Assembly: GCA_036867785.1 (NCBI GenBank)
Contig: CP145426.1
Location: 310,001-374,000, forward strand
Origin: Plasmodiophora brassicae
Taxonomy: Eukaryota; Endomyxa: Phytomyxea; Phytomyxea; Plasmodiophorida
Reading direction: 5' to 3'
Length of the DNA stretch: 64,000 nt
The stretch's first letter is position 1; each line of letters starts with the position of its first letter. This document shows positions 42,770-52,288 of the stretch, piece after piece. The notes beneath the pieces are model-generated. The model worked only from the letters and a program-made list of their open reading frames with translations. It did not search any database and was not told where the DNA came from. A program made the position numbers and the translations under genes.

Positions 42770-43830
42770 AGCACGCGAAACGAGAATGAATGCGATCCAG
42801 AGGATGATAACGGCCCAGATGACGGTGACCGCGGGCGGCTCGTTACTGATCCCGCGACGCTCGCTGCTATCAGGCGGCGGTTTCCTGTCCAGAACGGTGG
42901 GGATCAGGTCCAGGATCGGCGTGATTATCGTTGGGGACGCGGCCGGCGATACGGCAGGGGACACTGGCGGTGACACGGCCACGCCATGGTGCCGGGCGTT
43001 GTCCCTGTTGATCTCGTCGACAATCGTCTGCAACGTGCGCTTCAAACCCACGTTATCGCACGACGACCGTGCTGTTGACCAGGAGCAAATTAGCAACCGG
43101 TCTCTGTTCCAGCACGAGTCAACTTACGTGTCCGCGGTGATGGTCGCCGCAGGAATTTCGGGATGATCCTGAGGACGCCCTCCAGGATGGTGTACACGGG
43201 TACCAGCATGTGCGGCTGCTCATGAAACGACTTCGAGTTGAAGTTCCGTTCGACGATGGCTGCGCATTCGCCGACCTCGCTCACTAGCTCGGCCGCCGTG
43301 AACACGTCGAACGAATCGATCTGCAGCGCCCAGTCAGTGTTGTTCAGACAGACGGCAGACGCCAGCCCTAGACCTGAAGGCCGCATGCCTCATCGCTGTG
43401 GATGACCATCAGGATGCGGTGCGTATTGGCGAAGTCGTCCGCCGATCCGGAGTCGAACGCCATCTGAGCGCACATCTCGATGCGAAGGCTGAAGCGCACG
43501 CTCCACTGATGGAACACCTCGCGGACGGCGTCATCGGCCCTGGACAGCACGTCTCAGTTCAATGTCGTTCATATGGTGCACAGGTCTCAACGCGTTCTCC
43601 TCGACGATTAACGGCGAGCTCGTCGCGCGTCTGGGCCTGACAAGGCCGAACGACGACGTCCGGAACGGAGCGTTGGCGTCCTCGTCTTCCTTGGTGCCGG
43701 TCCGCCGATGGATACTGGAAGTGCTGCGCCTCCAGGACTTCATATGCCCAGCGTTATTATCGCGTCGACTTGACGTTTGCAGAGTCACCGTTGTCACCGA
43801 CCGTGAGTCAACCCGCCGAGTCACCTCCTG
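42770..43830 (-). CDS. Tail-anchored membrane protein, multi-exon, unidentified
   Basis: Minus-strand blocks join across short introns. The first reads FRTSSFGLVRPRRATSSPLI, then VEENALRPVHHMNDI. The second reads SRADDAVREVFHQWSVRFSL through DDFANTHRILMVIHSDEACG. An intron of about 54 nt (GTCTAGGG...CTGCAG) leads to IDSFDVFTAAELVSEVGECA and HMLVPVYTILEGVLRIIPKF. A last exon has VGLKRTLQTIVDEINRD, a Pro/Ser linker repeating SPPVSPAVSPAASP, and a single C-terminal hydrophobic anchor (VTVIWAVIILWIAFILV) followed by SRAS. The layout of a cytosolic helical body with a C-terminal anchor is clear; the family is not. Confidence 0.55.
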
Positions 43831-44353
43831 ACGAACACAGCAGGTGATGAGTGATGACCCGTGCTAAATCGGGCACCCGGACTCCAGGTCTCCAGCCATC
43901 CGACACCGTCCATGCCCTTGGCTGACCTTTCACAGTGCAGAAAAAGTGAACCGAACGGAGCCATGATGAGCAGAGTCGTTCGCCGTTGCATTATAGCGCT
44001 GGGCATGATAGGGAGCACCTGCCTTGGATAGTGCACCATCAACGCATCGCGCCTGTGCGCAGCATCGTTCAACAAAGGCGGGCGCCATCAGTGCCGCTTC
44101 GCGAAGACAAATCGCGTCAGCGCACGGGCTGGCCGCCGAATCACCACACACCACGCCTAGGTTTCCGTCCTGCCCATGATGATGTCATCAAATCATCATA
44201 AATGTGCCCCAATTTTCTATTTTTAGAACGAAGCTCTACCGCAGGCTACCTACCCATACCTGCGATACGAGTCAAATCTAAAAATAGTACGCCGGGAAGC
44301 GCGCTTGTCGGAACCTCGAAGCTGGTCTGACAGTCTGAATTGGAGTCGGTTCG
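43831..44353. other. Intergenic, AT-richer than its surroundings
   Basis: No convincing coding frame. The section 44165-44300 is unusually AT-rich for this window, with ATGATGATGTCATCAAATCA and two CTATTTTTAG/CTAAAAATAG words in opposite orientation (about 44218 and 44277). It may be the promoter or terminator region between genes. Confidence 0.4.
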
Positions 44354-44593
44354 GTGAGCATGGTCACGACGACGTTAGTGGCGGTGCCTGATGGCCACGG
44401 ACAGATGGAGCCGGGTCTCCCTCGCCGACGCGCCGCTGTCTGCGCTGCGCTCCTTACCAACCTGGACGTGTACCAGCTCGCCCTGATCAGCTCTCGCAAG
44501 CGCAGCCGGTCGCCCATCCATCGCACGAGCAACAAGCGCGCCGCGAGACGCCTTGACGGCCTTGACGAAGCACTGGTCAGCTGGACACTCTAA
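44354..44593 (+). CDS. Small protein with a nuclear-localisation-like basic patch
   Basis: A 79-residue open frame reading MSMVTTTLVAVPDGHGQMEP, then RRRAAVCAALLTNLDVYQLA, the basic SRKRSRSPIHRTSNKRAARR and LDGLDEALVSWTL. The helical middle plus an NLS-like patch looks like a real small protein. No family is recognised; a start three residues in (MVTT) is equally possible. Confidence 0.4.
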   Translation: MSMVTTTLVAVPDGHGQMEPGLPRRRAAVCAALLTNLDVYQLALISSRKRSRSPIHRTSNKRAARRLDGLDEALVSWTL

Positions 44594-44640
44594 CGCTGCT
44601 CCCGACATCAACGATCATAATATACGGTGCGATATTACCA

Positions 44641-45216
44641 ATGAACGCGGAGGTCTGGCACCAGCTGGGTGCCGGATCGGAGGTCATGAACTCCGCCGGT
44701 TATGCGTCTTCAATATCGATGAATAACGTGAGCCAGCGTCGGTGGGCGATCCTGATCGATGATTCCGAGGGCTCGGTGGCCGCCGCCCGATGGTCCGTCG
44801 CCAACCTGGCCCGGTCCGGCGACGACATCACGTTAGTGACCGCGGTTGAGCACCAGACCGGCCTTCACGACGCGCTACTTCTGGCCCTGTCTCCGTTGAT
44901 GTTCACCACCCTGGGCGAACCCGATGCCGATCCCGAGCGCGCGATCGACCTGCTCAGTAAGTTCCGGGACATGCTGGAACCCACCGACAGGACGTGGACC
45001 ACACACTGTGTCGCGATCGACGGCGACAAGAGGAAAGGGCCTGCTCTCGTGGACTTTGCCGCGCGAGAGCATCTCGACTTTGTCGTCGTCGGCTCTCGGC
45101 ACCTTGGTAGCGTCTTCCGAATCCTCCTCGAGGCCGCCGGCGACGGGAGCTTCTCCGACTATGCCATCCATAACATGCCCTGCCCTGTCGTCGTTGTTCT
45201 CTGCGGCCGTCGTTGA
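44641..45216 (+). CDS. Universal stress protein (UspA) family protein
   Basis: The single-exon 191-residue product contains one Usp fold. It opens with the first strand WAILIDDSEGSVAAARWSVA, continues with DDITLVTAVEHQ, then TTHCVAIDGDKRKGPALVDF and HLDFVVVGSRHLGSVFRILL. The ATP-binding glycine region GSRHLGSVFRILLEAAGDGS and the end SDYAIHNMPCPVVVVLCGRR match the family's G-x2-G-x9-G-S pattern loosely. Usp proteins bind ATP or AMP and are tied to stress and dormancy; the exact role here is unknown. The start is either 44641 or an internal Met just before SQRRWAILID. Confidence 0.8.
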   Translation: MNAEVWHQLGAGSEVMNSAGYASSISMNNVSQRRWAILIDDSEGSVAAARWSVANLARSGDDITLVTAVEHQTGLHDALLLALSPLMFTTLGEPDADPERAIDLLSKFRDMLEPTDRTWTTHCVAIDGDKRKGPALVDFAAREHLDFVVVGSRHLGSVFRILLEAAGDGSFSDYAIHNMPCPVVVVLCGRR

Positions 45217-45276
45217 CGATGATACCCTGGAATACATAGGAGTATACTGGTTTCCCGCTCAGGTCGTACGTGACCG

Positions 45277-47938
45277 GTGATCATATCACGCGCCGAGTAC
45301 ACAAATCTGGATATTCGAGAAGACGCGCGCGCCTTCCCATGGGCAATATATCCATTGGGTGACCCGCGACCCTGGCGAATGCATCCGCGTTCGTTGTCGG
45401 GGACGCTGCCGAGCGGCGGGCCATTCGTCCCCGAGGCGGACCCGTTGCAGGCCCCGTACCAACACGCGCCGAAGAGCGCCCCGATCGCACCGCCGAAGTG
45501 GCAGCAGCAGGGGGCGCACGAATCCACATCCCTGGCCAATCATCCAGTCATCTCGGATGACTTCGTTGATCAGCAGCAGTGCGGCAGCGATGCGAACATG
45601 GGCGCTATGAACGAGGACCCATCGGGGCTAACGGCGCCGATGGTCGAATACGACCTGGCCGCCCCGCAGGGCCAGGACCAGTACGTCAGCATGGTGCCCG
45701 GGCCGCATTCGGCGCGAACATCGCGCTCCATGGTCCCCATCAAACAGCCAGCTGTCCGGTCAAACACGCAGCCGATGATGATGTCGCGGTTCCCGATGGC
45801 GGGCGGCGAGCCGAACGGCGCGATGAACACGCAGGCAGTGGACCTCGCCTGGGAGATGATCCGGCAGGAGCGGAAACTCCACAAGAACTGGCGCGAGATC
45901 CTCGACGCGTTCGAACGCGTCATGCCCCGGTTCGGCAGCATCGACCCGCGGCTCATCGAGCGCGGCAAACCCATGATCGTCTCGCTGTCGACGATCACGA
46001 GCGCGCACGAGGCGCTGGTCCGGTCCGTCGCCGGCGTCGCCAGCGCCAGCCAGCTGCTCGACCCGAACGTCTGGTGCCAGTCGATCAACGGGATCGCCCT
46101 GCTGGGATCCGCGCAGATCCACATGAACTACAAGGAGTTCGCCGACGGGTTCGCCTTTGTCCAGATGCAGTACGCGCAGTTACTGCAGGCCTGTTCCGCA
46201 AGGTGCGTGCTGCAGCCACGGACATTTTTCACGGCGCGCGTGCTTTAACCATCTGTGTGTGCGCGCAGTTCGGCGCCTGCCAAGCTGGCGTCCGCTGTCA
46301 GCGTCGGGACGCCGGATACGGCCGAGGTGTTCCTGGCGAAGCTGGTGAAACCGTTGCTGGCGCTGGCGCGCCTCAGCGACCTGGTGGATTGGCTGATGCG
46401 GGTCAGGCCGTGCGACCAGGTGGCGGTCGCCGCCGGCGTCATCAACGCGATACGGCACGACCCGAACGTGGCAGCGTTGATCCTGCGGATTCGTGCCGGT
46501 CGCGTCGAATCGATCAACGCGCAGTTGCACGTCCTGTCGGCCGGGCGGGTCGTCATGGCGTCCGGTATGACCGGGACGACCATCATCTGGAGCGGTCGTC
46601 TATCACATGGGCTGCGAGGCGCAAGGCATTCCTTCCTACTTGTGCCGGGATTGCTGGTCTGGCTGGCATGCGGCAACGCCGGCAAACTAGTCGGGTTTCA
46701 GTTGCTGTCGTCCGACGTCCGGATCGATATCGTCCCGTCGAACCCGAAATCCCTGACGATACTGGGAAAGGACGGCACCCAACTCGCTAAGCTGACCTCG
46801 AAGTCGGCGTCGACGACCCGAATCTGGGCAGCCTTGCTACGGCAAGCGTCGTCGCCGATCGTGTACCCGGAGCTGGCGTCCAGCGTGGGCTTGCCGTTCA
46901 ACGTCCAGCATAAGGTGCACGTCACCAAGGATCTCGTGTGGTCGGCGGGCGGAGACCCGGAGAACCTGTTCGTCCTCGTCAGGAAGATCGGCGAGGGAGC
47001 GTTCGGCGCTGTCTACGAGGTCATCCACAAGATGCTGGGCGTTAAGATGGCCGCCAAGGTCGTTGCCGCAGGCGGTGCCCAATCGGACGCCATTCGCAAG
47101 GAAATCGACATCCTCACCGTTTGCCGGCACCCGAACATCGTAACCTATTACGGTAGGGGAGCGTGTTCGAATGTCTGCTCCTGCGAGCGTTTAATCGCCC
47201 ATAGGGACAACGATGGACACGAAGAAGCGGTTGTGGGTGCTCATGGACATCTGTGAGGGCGGGTCCGTGCACCAGCTCGGCAAGGCGCTTCACCTGCAGT
47301 GGAACGAGTTGCAGGTGGCGTACATTTGCCACGGGACGTTGCTGGCCCTGGCCTACCTACACGGCCTGAGGATCGTGCACCGCGACGTCAAGGGGCGCAA
47401 CATCCTGATTTCCAGACAGGGCACCGTCTGCCTGACCGACTTCGGTAACGGTCGCCCGCGGGTACCTGGATAGGTCGTTTCTGACCCCGTTCCCGCAGGC
47501 GTGTCGAAAAGGTTACTGCCGTCGGCACAGAATTCAATGTTAACAGGGCCGGTTGGGACCCCCTACTGGATGTCCCCAGAGGTGGCCGCTGGACGGGGAT
47601 CTCGGGTCAGCTGGTCGGCAGACATTTGGTCGCTGGCGATCACAGCGATCGAGCTGGCCGATGGGCACCCGCCGTACTTCTCGTTGAAACCCGCGCAGGC
47701 CATGAAGCTGATCGCGGAGAACGATCCGCCGACGCTGGAGAACCCGTCGCGATGGTCGTTCGAGTTCAGGGACTTCCTCAACTGCTGCCTGCAGAAGGAC
47801 CCGTTCGACCGGCCATCGGCCGAGTCTCTGCTCAGGCACCCGTTCGTCATTGCTGGCGCGCAGGTCGACCCCCGAATACATATCGCCCCGCTGGTGGAGC
47901 ACTACCTGTCGTCGACCGCGGCCACACCCGCCAAATGA
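45277..47938 (+). CDS. RhoGEF(DH)-PH-CRIB-like-STE20 kinase fusion
   Basis: Multi-exon. A Gln/Pro-rich N terminus is followed by a DH-like helical domain ([20 protein letters not shown], then [20 protein letters not shown], then [20 protein letters not shown]). An intron (46202-46268) leads to a region ending in PH-like strands ([20 protein letters not shown]). Next is a CRIB-like motif, [13 protein letters not shown], keeping H-x2-H-V. The kinase follows: [12 protein letters not shown], Lys in KMAAKVV, then [28 protein letters not shown] and the STE20 signature [14 protein letters not shown], with [20 protein letters not shown]. It ends at ATPAK. Introns lie near 47154-47203 and 47450-47500. 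It probably couples Rho/Rac activation to a PAK/STE20 kinase on one chain. The kinase call is firm; DH and PH are by pattern only. Confidence 0.8.
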
Positions 47939-48074
47939 ATTAATTAACCTCGACGTCATGTCCTAAGAGACGTTCCACCGTTGCACAACGCAGGTTGTTC
48001 TCAGGCCGTTACTCTGATAGACAGCATAATGCCAGGGACGATCTGAGTCGTTTTCATGCGCTCGATTCTATTAG

Positions 48075-49442
48075 CTATGGAAGGCCGATTGCTAAAAGCT
48101 GCGACGATGGGGACGACGACGTCAGGGACTTGCGGTGATCGAACCCGGGGACAGTGCCTGACCAGGATCGGGAGCTGGGTGATAGCAAATGATATGGGAA
48201 TTCATCACGGCAGCAGTACAAGCCGTTAGCGCCGCCGAAGTCGCTCTGGACGGGCAGCAGCCAAAAGTAGAACTGGGTGCCAAACACATCGACAACGTTT
48301 CCATAGTAACCCTTGTCGAATTTGACATGAGCCTGACACCTGATCAAATGGGGGTTTCTCGAAGGCGACACCAGTACCTACCAGTAACGATCGTCGCCTG
48401 ATATCGGCATGCGATGACCCGTGCTTTTCCCTGAACTCTATCGTGGTGACCGCGTTCAGAACCGCCTGTTTCGTGGATTAGCCAGGGCCACAGAGGGGAC
48501 GAGGAACGCGATCAAGATGTACATAGAGGTGGAACAGTGTGAACGGAAGCAGGCCGACGCTGACCACCACGACTGCAAGGAACGCGCATACAACTGGAAT
48601 ATCAGTGCCCAGACCTTGCTGGAGGTAGACCGCGTTGCTGAACGAGGTTTTCGCGCGTTCAACAAACGTGACCAGAAACAGGACGGTGGACACGAATGCG
48701 TAGACCAGGAACAGGACAAAGAACTTGCGGTTATAGAACCCGACCGTCGTATTGGCAAACGCGCAGAAGTGGTCCATGGCAAGAACGCATTGGCCCAGTC
48801 GCGAGCAGTGGTGCGTCCGATCCGGTTTGAAGTGCGGCGGCTGGCACTTGACACACTTACGGATGTAGGGCCCTGTATCGACGTTCGGGATCGACTGTTT
48901 TAACTCGACGAACGGCAACTGCCGGACGCGCTGGCGAAGCGGTTCCGTGCACGGGAAGAAGCCCGGCTCGACGATCTTGCTCATGAGCTCGACTTCGTCG
49001 CGTGTGAACAGGAACCGGTCGGCTCCGTTATCGTCCTCCGTGCACGCCCAGAACTGTTTATCGGGTCAGTTTGACGCGTTCGATGGACGTATGGCGGCAA
49101 CCGTACAGGCGTGTCCGGGACAGAGCCCGGTTTGGTTATGATCATCCGGAGATAGCAAATGATCATCATCGCGTATGTCATGTGAAACGCAACCTGACAG
49201 GCGTCGACGTTCGGCACACGTCAAGGAAGAACATACGACCGACGTACCAGAGCGAAGATCTGCCAGGAGGACGTGCCAGGGGACCGCCACGCGTTCAAAC
49301 CGTAGAACCCGAGGTAGACGCTGTAGGCGAACACGTTCGTCAGGAGGAACAACAGCGGCGGAAACCGGCCCGGGACATGATTCGAAATGGGCGGAGGCCC
49401 GGGTTTGGTTGGCATGATCGTCTTCGGGTCCAACGCTATCAC
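48075..49442 (-). CDS. DHHC palmitoyltransferase
   Basis: The multi-exon minus-strand gene starts MIALDPKTIMPTKPG, with a TM (LLFLLTNVFAYSVYLGFYGL). An intron of about 56 nt (GTACGTCGG...CTGTCAG) leads to VAFHMTYAMMIICYLRMIIT, then KPGSVP. The cysteine-rich domain reads YIRKCVKCQPPHFKPDRTHH, CSRLGQCVLAMDHFCAFANT; the acyl-transfer motif appears as MDHFC, so the usual DHHC is here D-H-F-C. Two more TMs follow (FFVLFLVYAFVSTVLFLVTF and ICAFLAVVVVSVGLL-like). The TTxE motif is created by splicing (NAVTTIEFREKHG), and a PaCCT-like end reads YYGNVVDVFGTQFYFWLLPV. It S-acylates proteins at Golgi or plasma membrane. The D-H-F-C variation is unusual, though some DHYC enzymes are active. Confidence 0.8.
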
Positions 49443-49446
49443 GTCG

Positions 49447-50970
49447 TCATGCCAGCGGCACTACTACCGGATGCTCGGACGAGTACATACAACGTCGCTC
49501 TGTGACGGTCCTACGGTGACGCGCGTGCGTTCGTGTAGGTATACCCGCCAAACTGGCACTCCTGAACAATCGCTGAGGGCATCTGGAGAGGCGCTGAACG
49601 TGTGGCGATGTTCGACGACGACGATTTGCCGCGTCAGTCACGTGGATGCATTCTGGATCGGGACGCCGACCGGGAACGGCGCATCGCCTCGATTCCACCG
49701 GCGCAACCGGCAGAAACCTGACCGCAAACATTGCTGGATGATTCGAATGCATGCTTGTCAACGTCGTGCTTGGCCGGCTCTGTGTCGGCGCCCCATAGGA
49801 TGATTTGTCGTAGAAACAGACACCCTGTTTAACGTTGGGCAGGACGCGCGCCGACAATGGTGCGATGGGACGCGGGCGTTGATGATCGACCTGGATTGCC
49901 GAGACGTGCACGGGCCATGTCGGGTTGTACACGAGTGTGCCATCAGGCTGGTCTCGGATTGCCGCCATCGTCGTGCGCCGAAACGAACTTCCTTCGAACG
50001 GCACTCTTACGTATTGCGCTTCCTAGAGTGGAACGCACGTGGAACGCAACGACCCTGTTGAAATCAAGACTCAGTTAGACGTTTCGAAATTCCGGGCCAA
50101 AGGGTGGACTTCGCCGTCCTGTGAAGCGTGTACCTGTGTCTGAACGCTCTGTCCCGTACTCAATGTCCTGCATCACGTGCGCGACCAGTGTCAGCATCAG
50201 CCATTATGGCAAACTGATATTAAATGTGGACGCACCCGTTTCAGGGACTTCTGTCATGTATTCACCAATACATTGCCCTGAGGTGTCATTCACGAGGACC
50301 CTTCGAAACTCGTCGAGCGCGTGACAGTGGATGCAATGAAGTGGAAGGTGCATTCTCGAGACCATGCCTTGAGTGTGACGAGCCCTTGAGACAGTGCCTT
50401 TCGCATGTTCTCGATGAAACTTGCTCGACGATTGAAACGTATGATGATCAGAAGACCCCCCGTATGTTCGGCAGGATTTGCTGCGCTGTTGCCAGTAAAG
50501 AGGTCGATCGGACTCAACTCGAAAGTCTTGTTTCAGGATGCTTTGGACGCCAATGGGATGACGTTGCTGAACAGCGGAAGACACCTCTGCGGCAGACGAC
50601 GCGACACATCACTAGAAATGAAGGCCAGGAACCACTTGTCGGGGAAACAGCGAGTAAGGGCTGGAAGGGCGGATTTGAACGGGTAGAGGTCGACCTGGAA
50701 CTCATCGTCGGCCTTAGCCGCAAACGCTGCCGTGCGATAACCGGAGTCGAGTTCGCCGAAAGAAATGACATAGTGCCCCGGAGAATGATACCGGAACCCC
50801 GACCCCACGCCGTACGCTGCCGTCGCCAGCTGCAAGAGCAAAGCGATGGCAACTGCAAACAACGTCGTCATCGCCAAAGAGATTACGAGAGTGGTCTTTC
50901 GTGGGACAAGTCGTGCGTGTAAGACTGTCGACGGCGAAACAACGACGACGAACAATAGGTCAAAAGCCAA
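49447..50970 (-). CDS. Possible secreted or membrane-anchored protein, unidentified
   Basis: The most convincing part starts near 50879 (MTTLFAVAIALLLQLATAAY), which looks like a signal peptide, followed by FRYHSPGHYVISFGELDSGY and LYPFKSALPALTRCFPDKWF. Candidate later exons contain NPAEHTGGLLIIIRFNRRAS, ECTFHFIASTVTRSTSF and VLVNDTSGQCIGEYMTEVPE. Further down, VEHRHTFSASPDALSDCSGV lies near 49560-49620. The joins are not established. The content suggests a Cys-containing extracellular domain. No family is recognised. Confidence 0.35.
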
Positions 50971-51064
50971 GTGAGGGGTTGGAGGAGGCCGCCCCTCGGA
51001 TTATTGCGAAGGTCCCCGGGCGCGCTCTCGGATTGGCCACTGGTCATTACCGGTCTGCACGGTC

Positions 51065-51971
51065 ATGATATCCGAGTCGCTGATACGGGATGTGAGGATC
51101 CTGGTCCTAGGTAGGGTGGCGTTGTTGGGGTCGCGGGCGTACGTGCTGACACGTGACGACGCTCAGGCGATTCGGGGGTCGGCAAGACGGCGATGCTGAA
51201 TCGGGTGTGCGACCCGTCCGATGACGGGGCGGATGCGCTGAATACGACGTGGACGGTCGGCTGCGTCCCCCATGTCCTGCTGCATCAGTCGGGCGACGAG
51301 CGGGTCATGGTGGAGTTCTTCGACGTCGGCGGCGCCAAACGCCACCGGATCAGTCGTCCGCTCTTCTACACCCAAATCAACGGTCGGTTCCCGATCGCAC
51401 AGTGTCCCCAGCGGGCCAACGATCGTTTCGGATAGGCATCATTCTGGTGTTCGACGTCACCAACTCGAAATCGTTCGCCAACCTGCGCAAATGGATCCGA
51501 GAGATTGTCGAAGCGCACAGAGAGCACCCGATCGACTCGACGTATTCGTCGCGGAGGGCGTATCGCGAGAGACCCGGGGACGACAACGACAGGCGGTCGG
51601 CGACGGCGTCGAAGGCCGACCTGGGACGCATGCCCATCTTCATCGTCGGGTGCAAACTGGACATCGACGACAGGAAGAAACCGCACTACGACGAGCTGTA
51701 CAACACGATCAAGACGATGGGCATTGAGCACGCGTTCGTGACGTCCGCGCCCGGGCACACGTTCAACCGTGGGCCGATCCTCGATTTCATCGACCAGGTG
51801 GTTGCGTACCGGTACCGGAGCGTGAAGGAGGCGACAACGTCGGCGGCGCTACGACACCACCATCAGCTCGATCGTACGCAGACGGTCGTCACGATCGGCG
51901 GCAGCGCCGCCCCGAGATCGGGCAAGGCGTCGCCGTTTGGCTGGAGATCCCATGACCTGCATAGTCGATGA
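51065..51971 (+). CDS. RABL3: RABL3-type small GTPase
   Basis: Exons 51065-51110, 51167-51382 and 51436-51971 join in frame across introns of 56 and 53 nt, giving about 265 aa. Splicing creates the P-loop (ILVLG then DSGVGKTAML). Next come TTWTVGCVPHVLLHQ and VEFFDVGGAKRHR, the switch II region with DVGG in place of the canonical DTAG. The second join gives QINGIILVFDVTNSKSFANL, then the guanine-specificity region VGCKLD. Human RABL3 has the same WTVGC, DVGG, SVNGI and GTKLD words in order. An insert (RERPGDDNDRRSAT) and a basic tail without a C-terminal Cys prenylation motif also fit this family, which is linked to lymphoid and RAS-related trafficking in animals. Confidence 0.85.
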
Positions 51972-52288
51972 AAAGCGACAGGGTTTCGACTGCAAGCATT
52001 GTCGCTTCGTCTCGCGTCGCGTACCGCATGGCACCAATTGCATTGTATCGGGACCATGCGGGGGAGGGTCTCGGTTACCCGGCCGCTGCGTCCTGGCTGC
52101 CCCAACGTTCCGGGTCGGTGTACCAGCGGGTCCCCAGTCTGCTGTCGATCGGGCGGGCCCGTCTGCTCACCGTTACAGGATGGGTTGGTAGTGAGCAACC
52201 GGGTAGCTTCCGAGCCTCGTTGCTCGCAACCACATCAGGTGCATTTGCCTTGACCGTGAGCAGGGTGGCAGTGGCGGCGTCGTCGCCG
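51972..52288. other. Intergenic; no gene seen
   Basis: The spacer between RABL3 and the first receptor. Short frames on both strands show no convincing composition. It presumably holds the receptor promoter. Confidence 0.4.

Noticed and set aside
48130-48180. GGTTCGATC-like T-arm considered as a tRNA gene (also at 14300)
   Set aside because: No acceptor stem or D-arm could be paired. The first lies inside the DHHC coding exon and the second has no matching 5' half.
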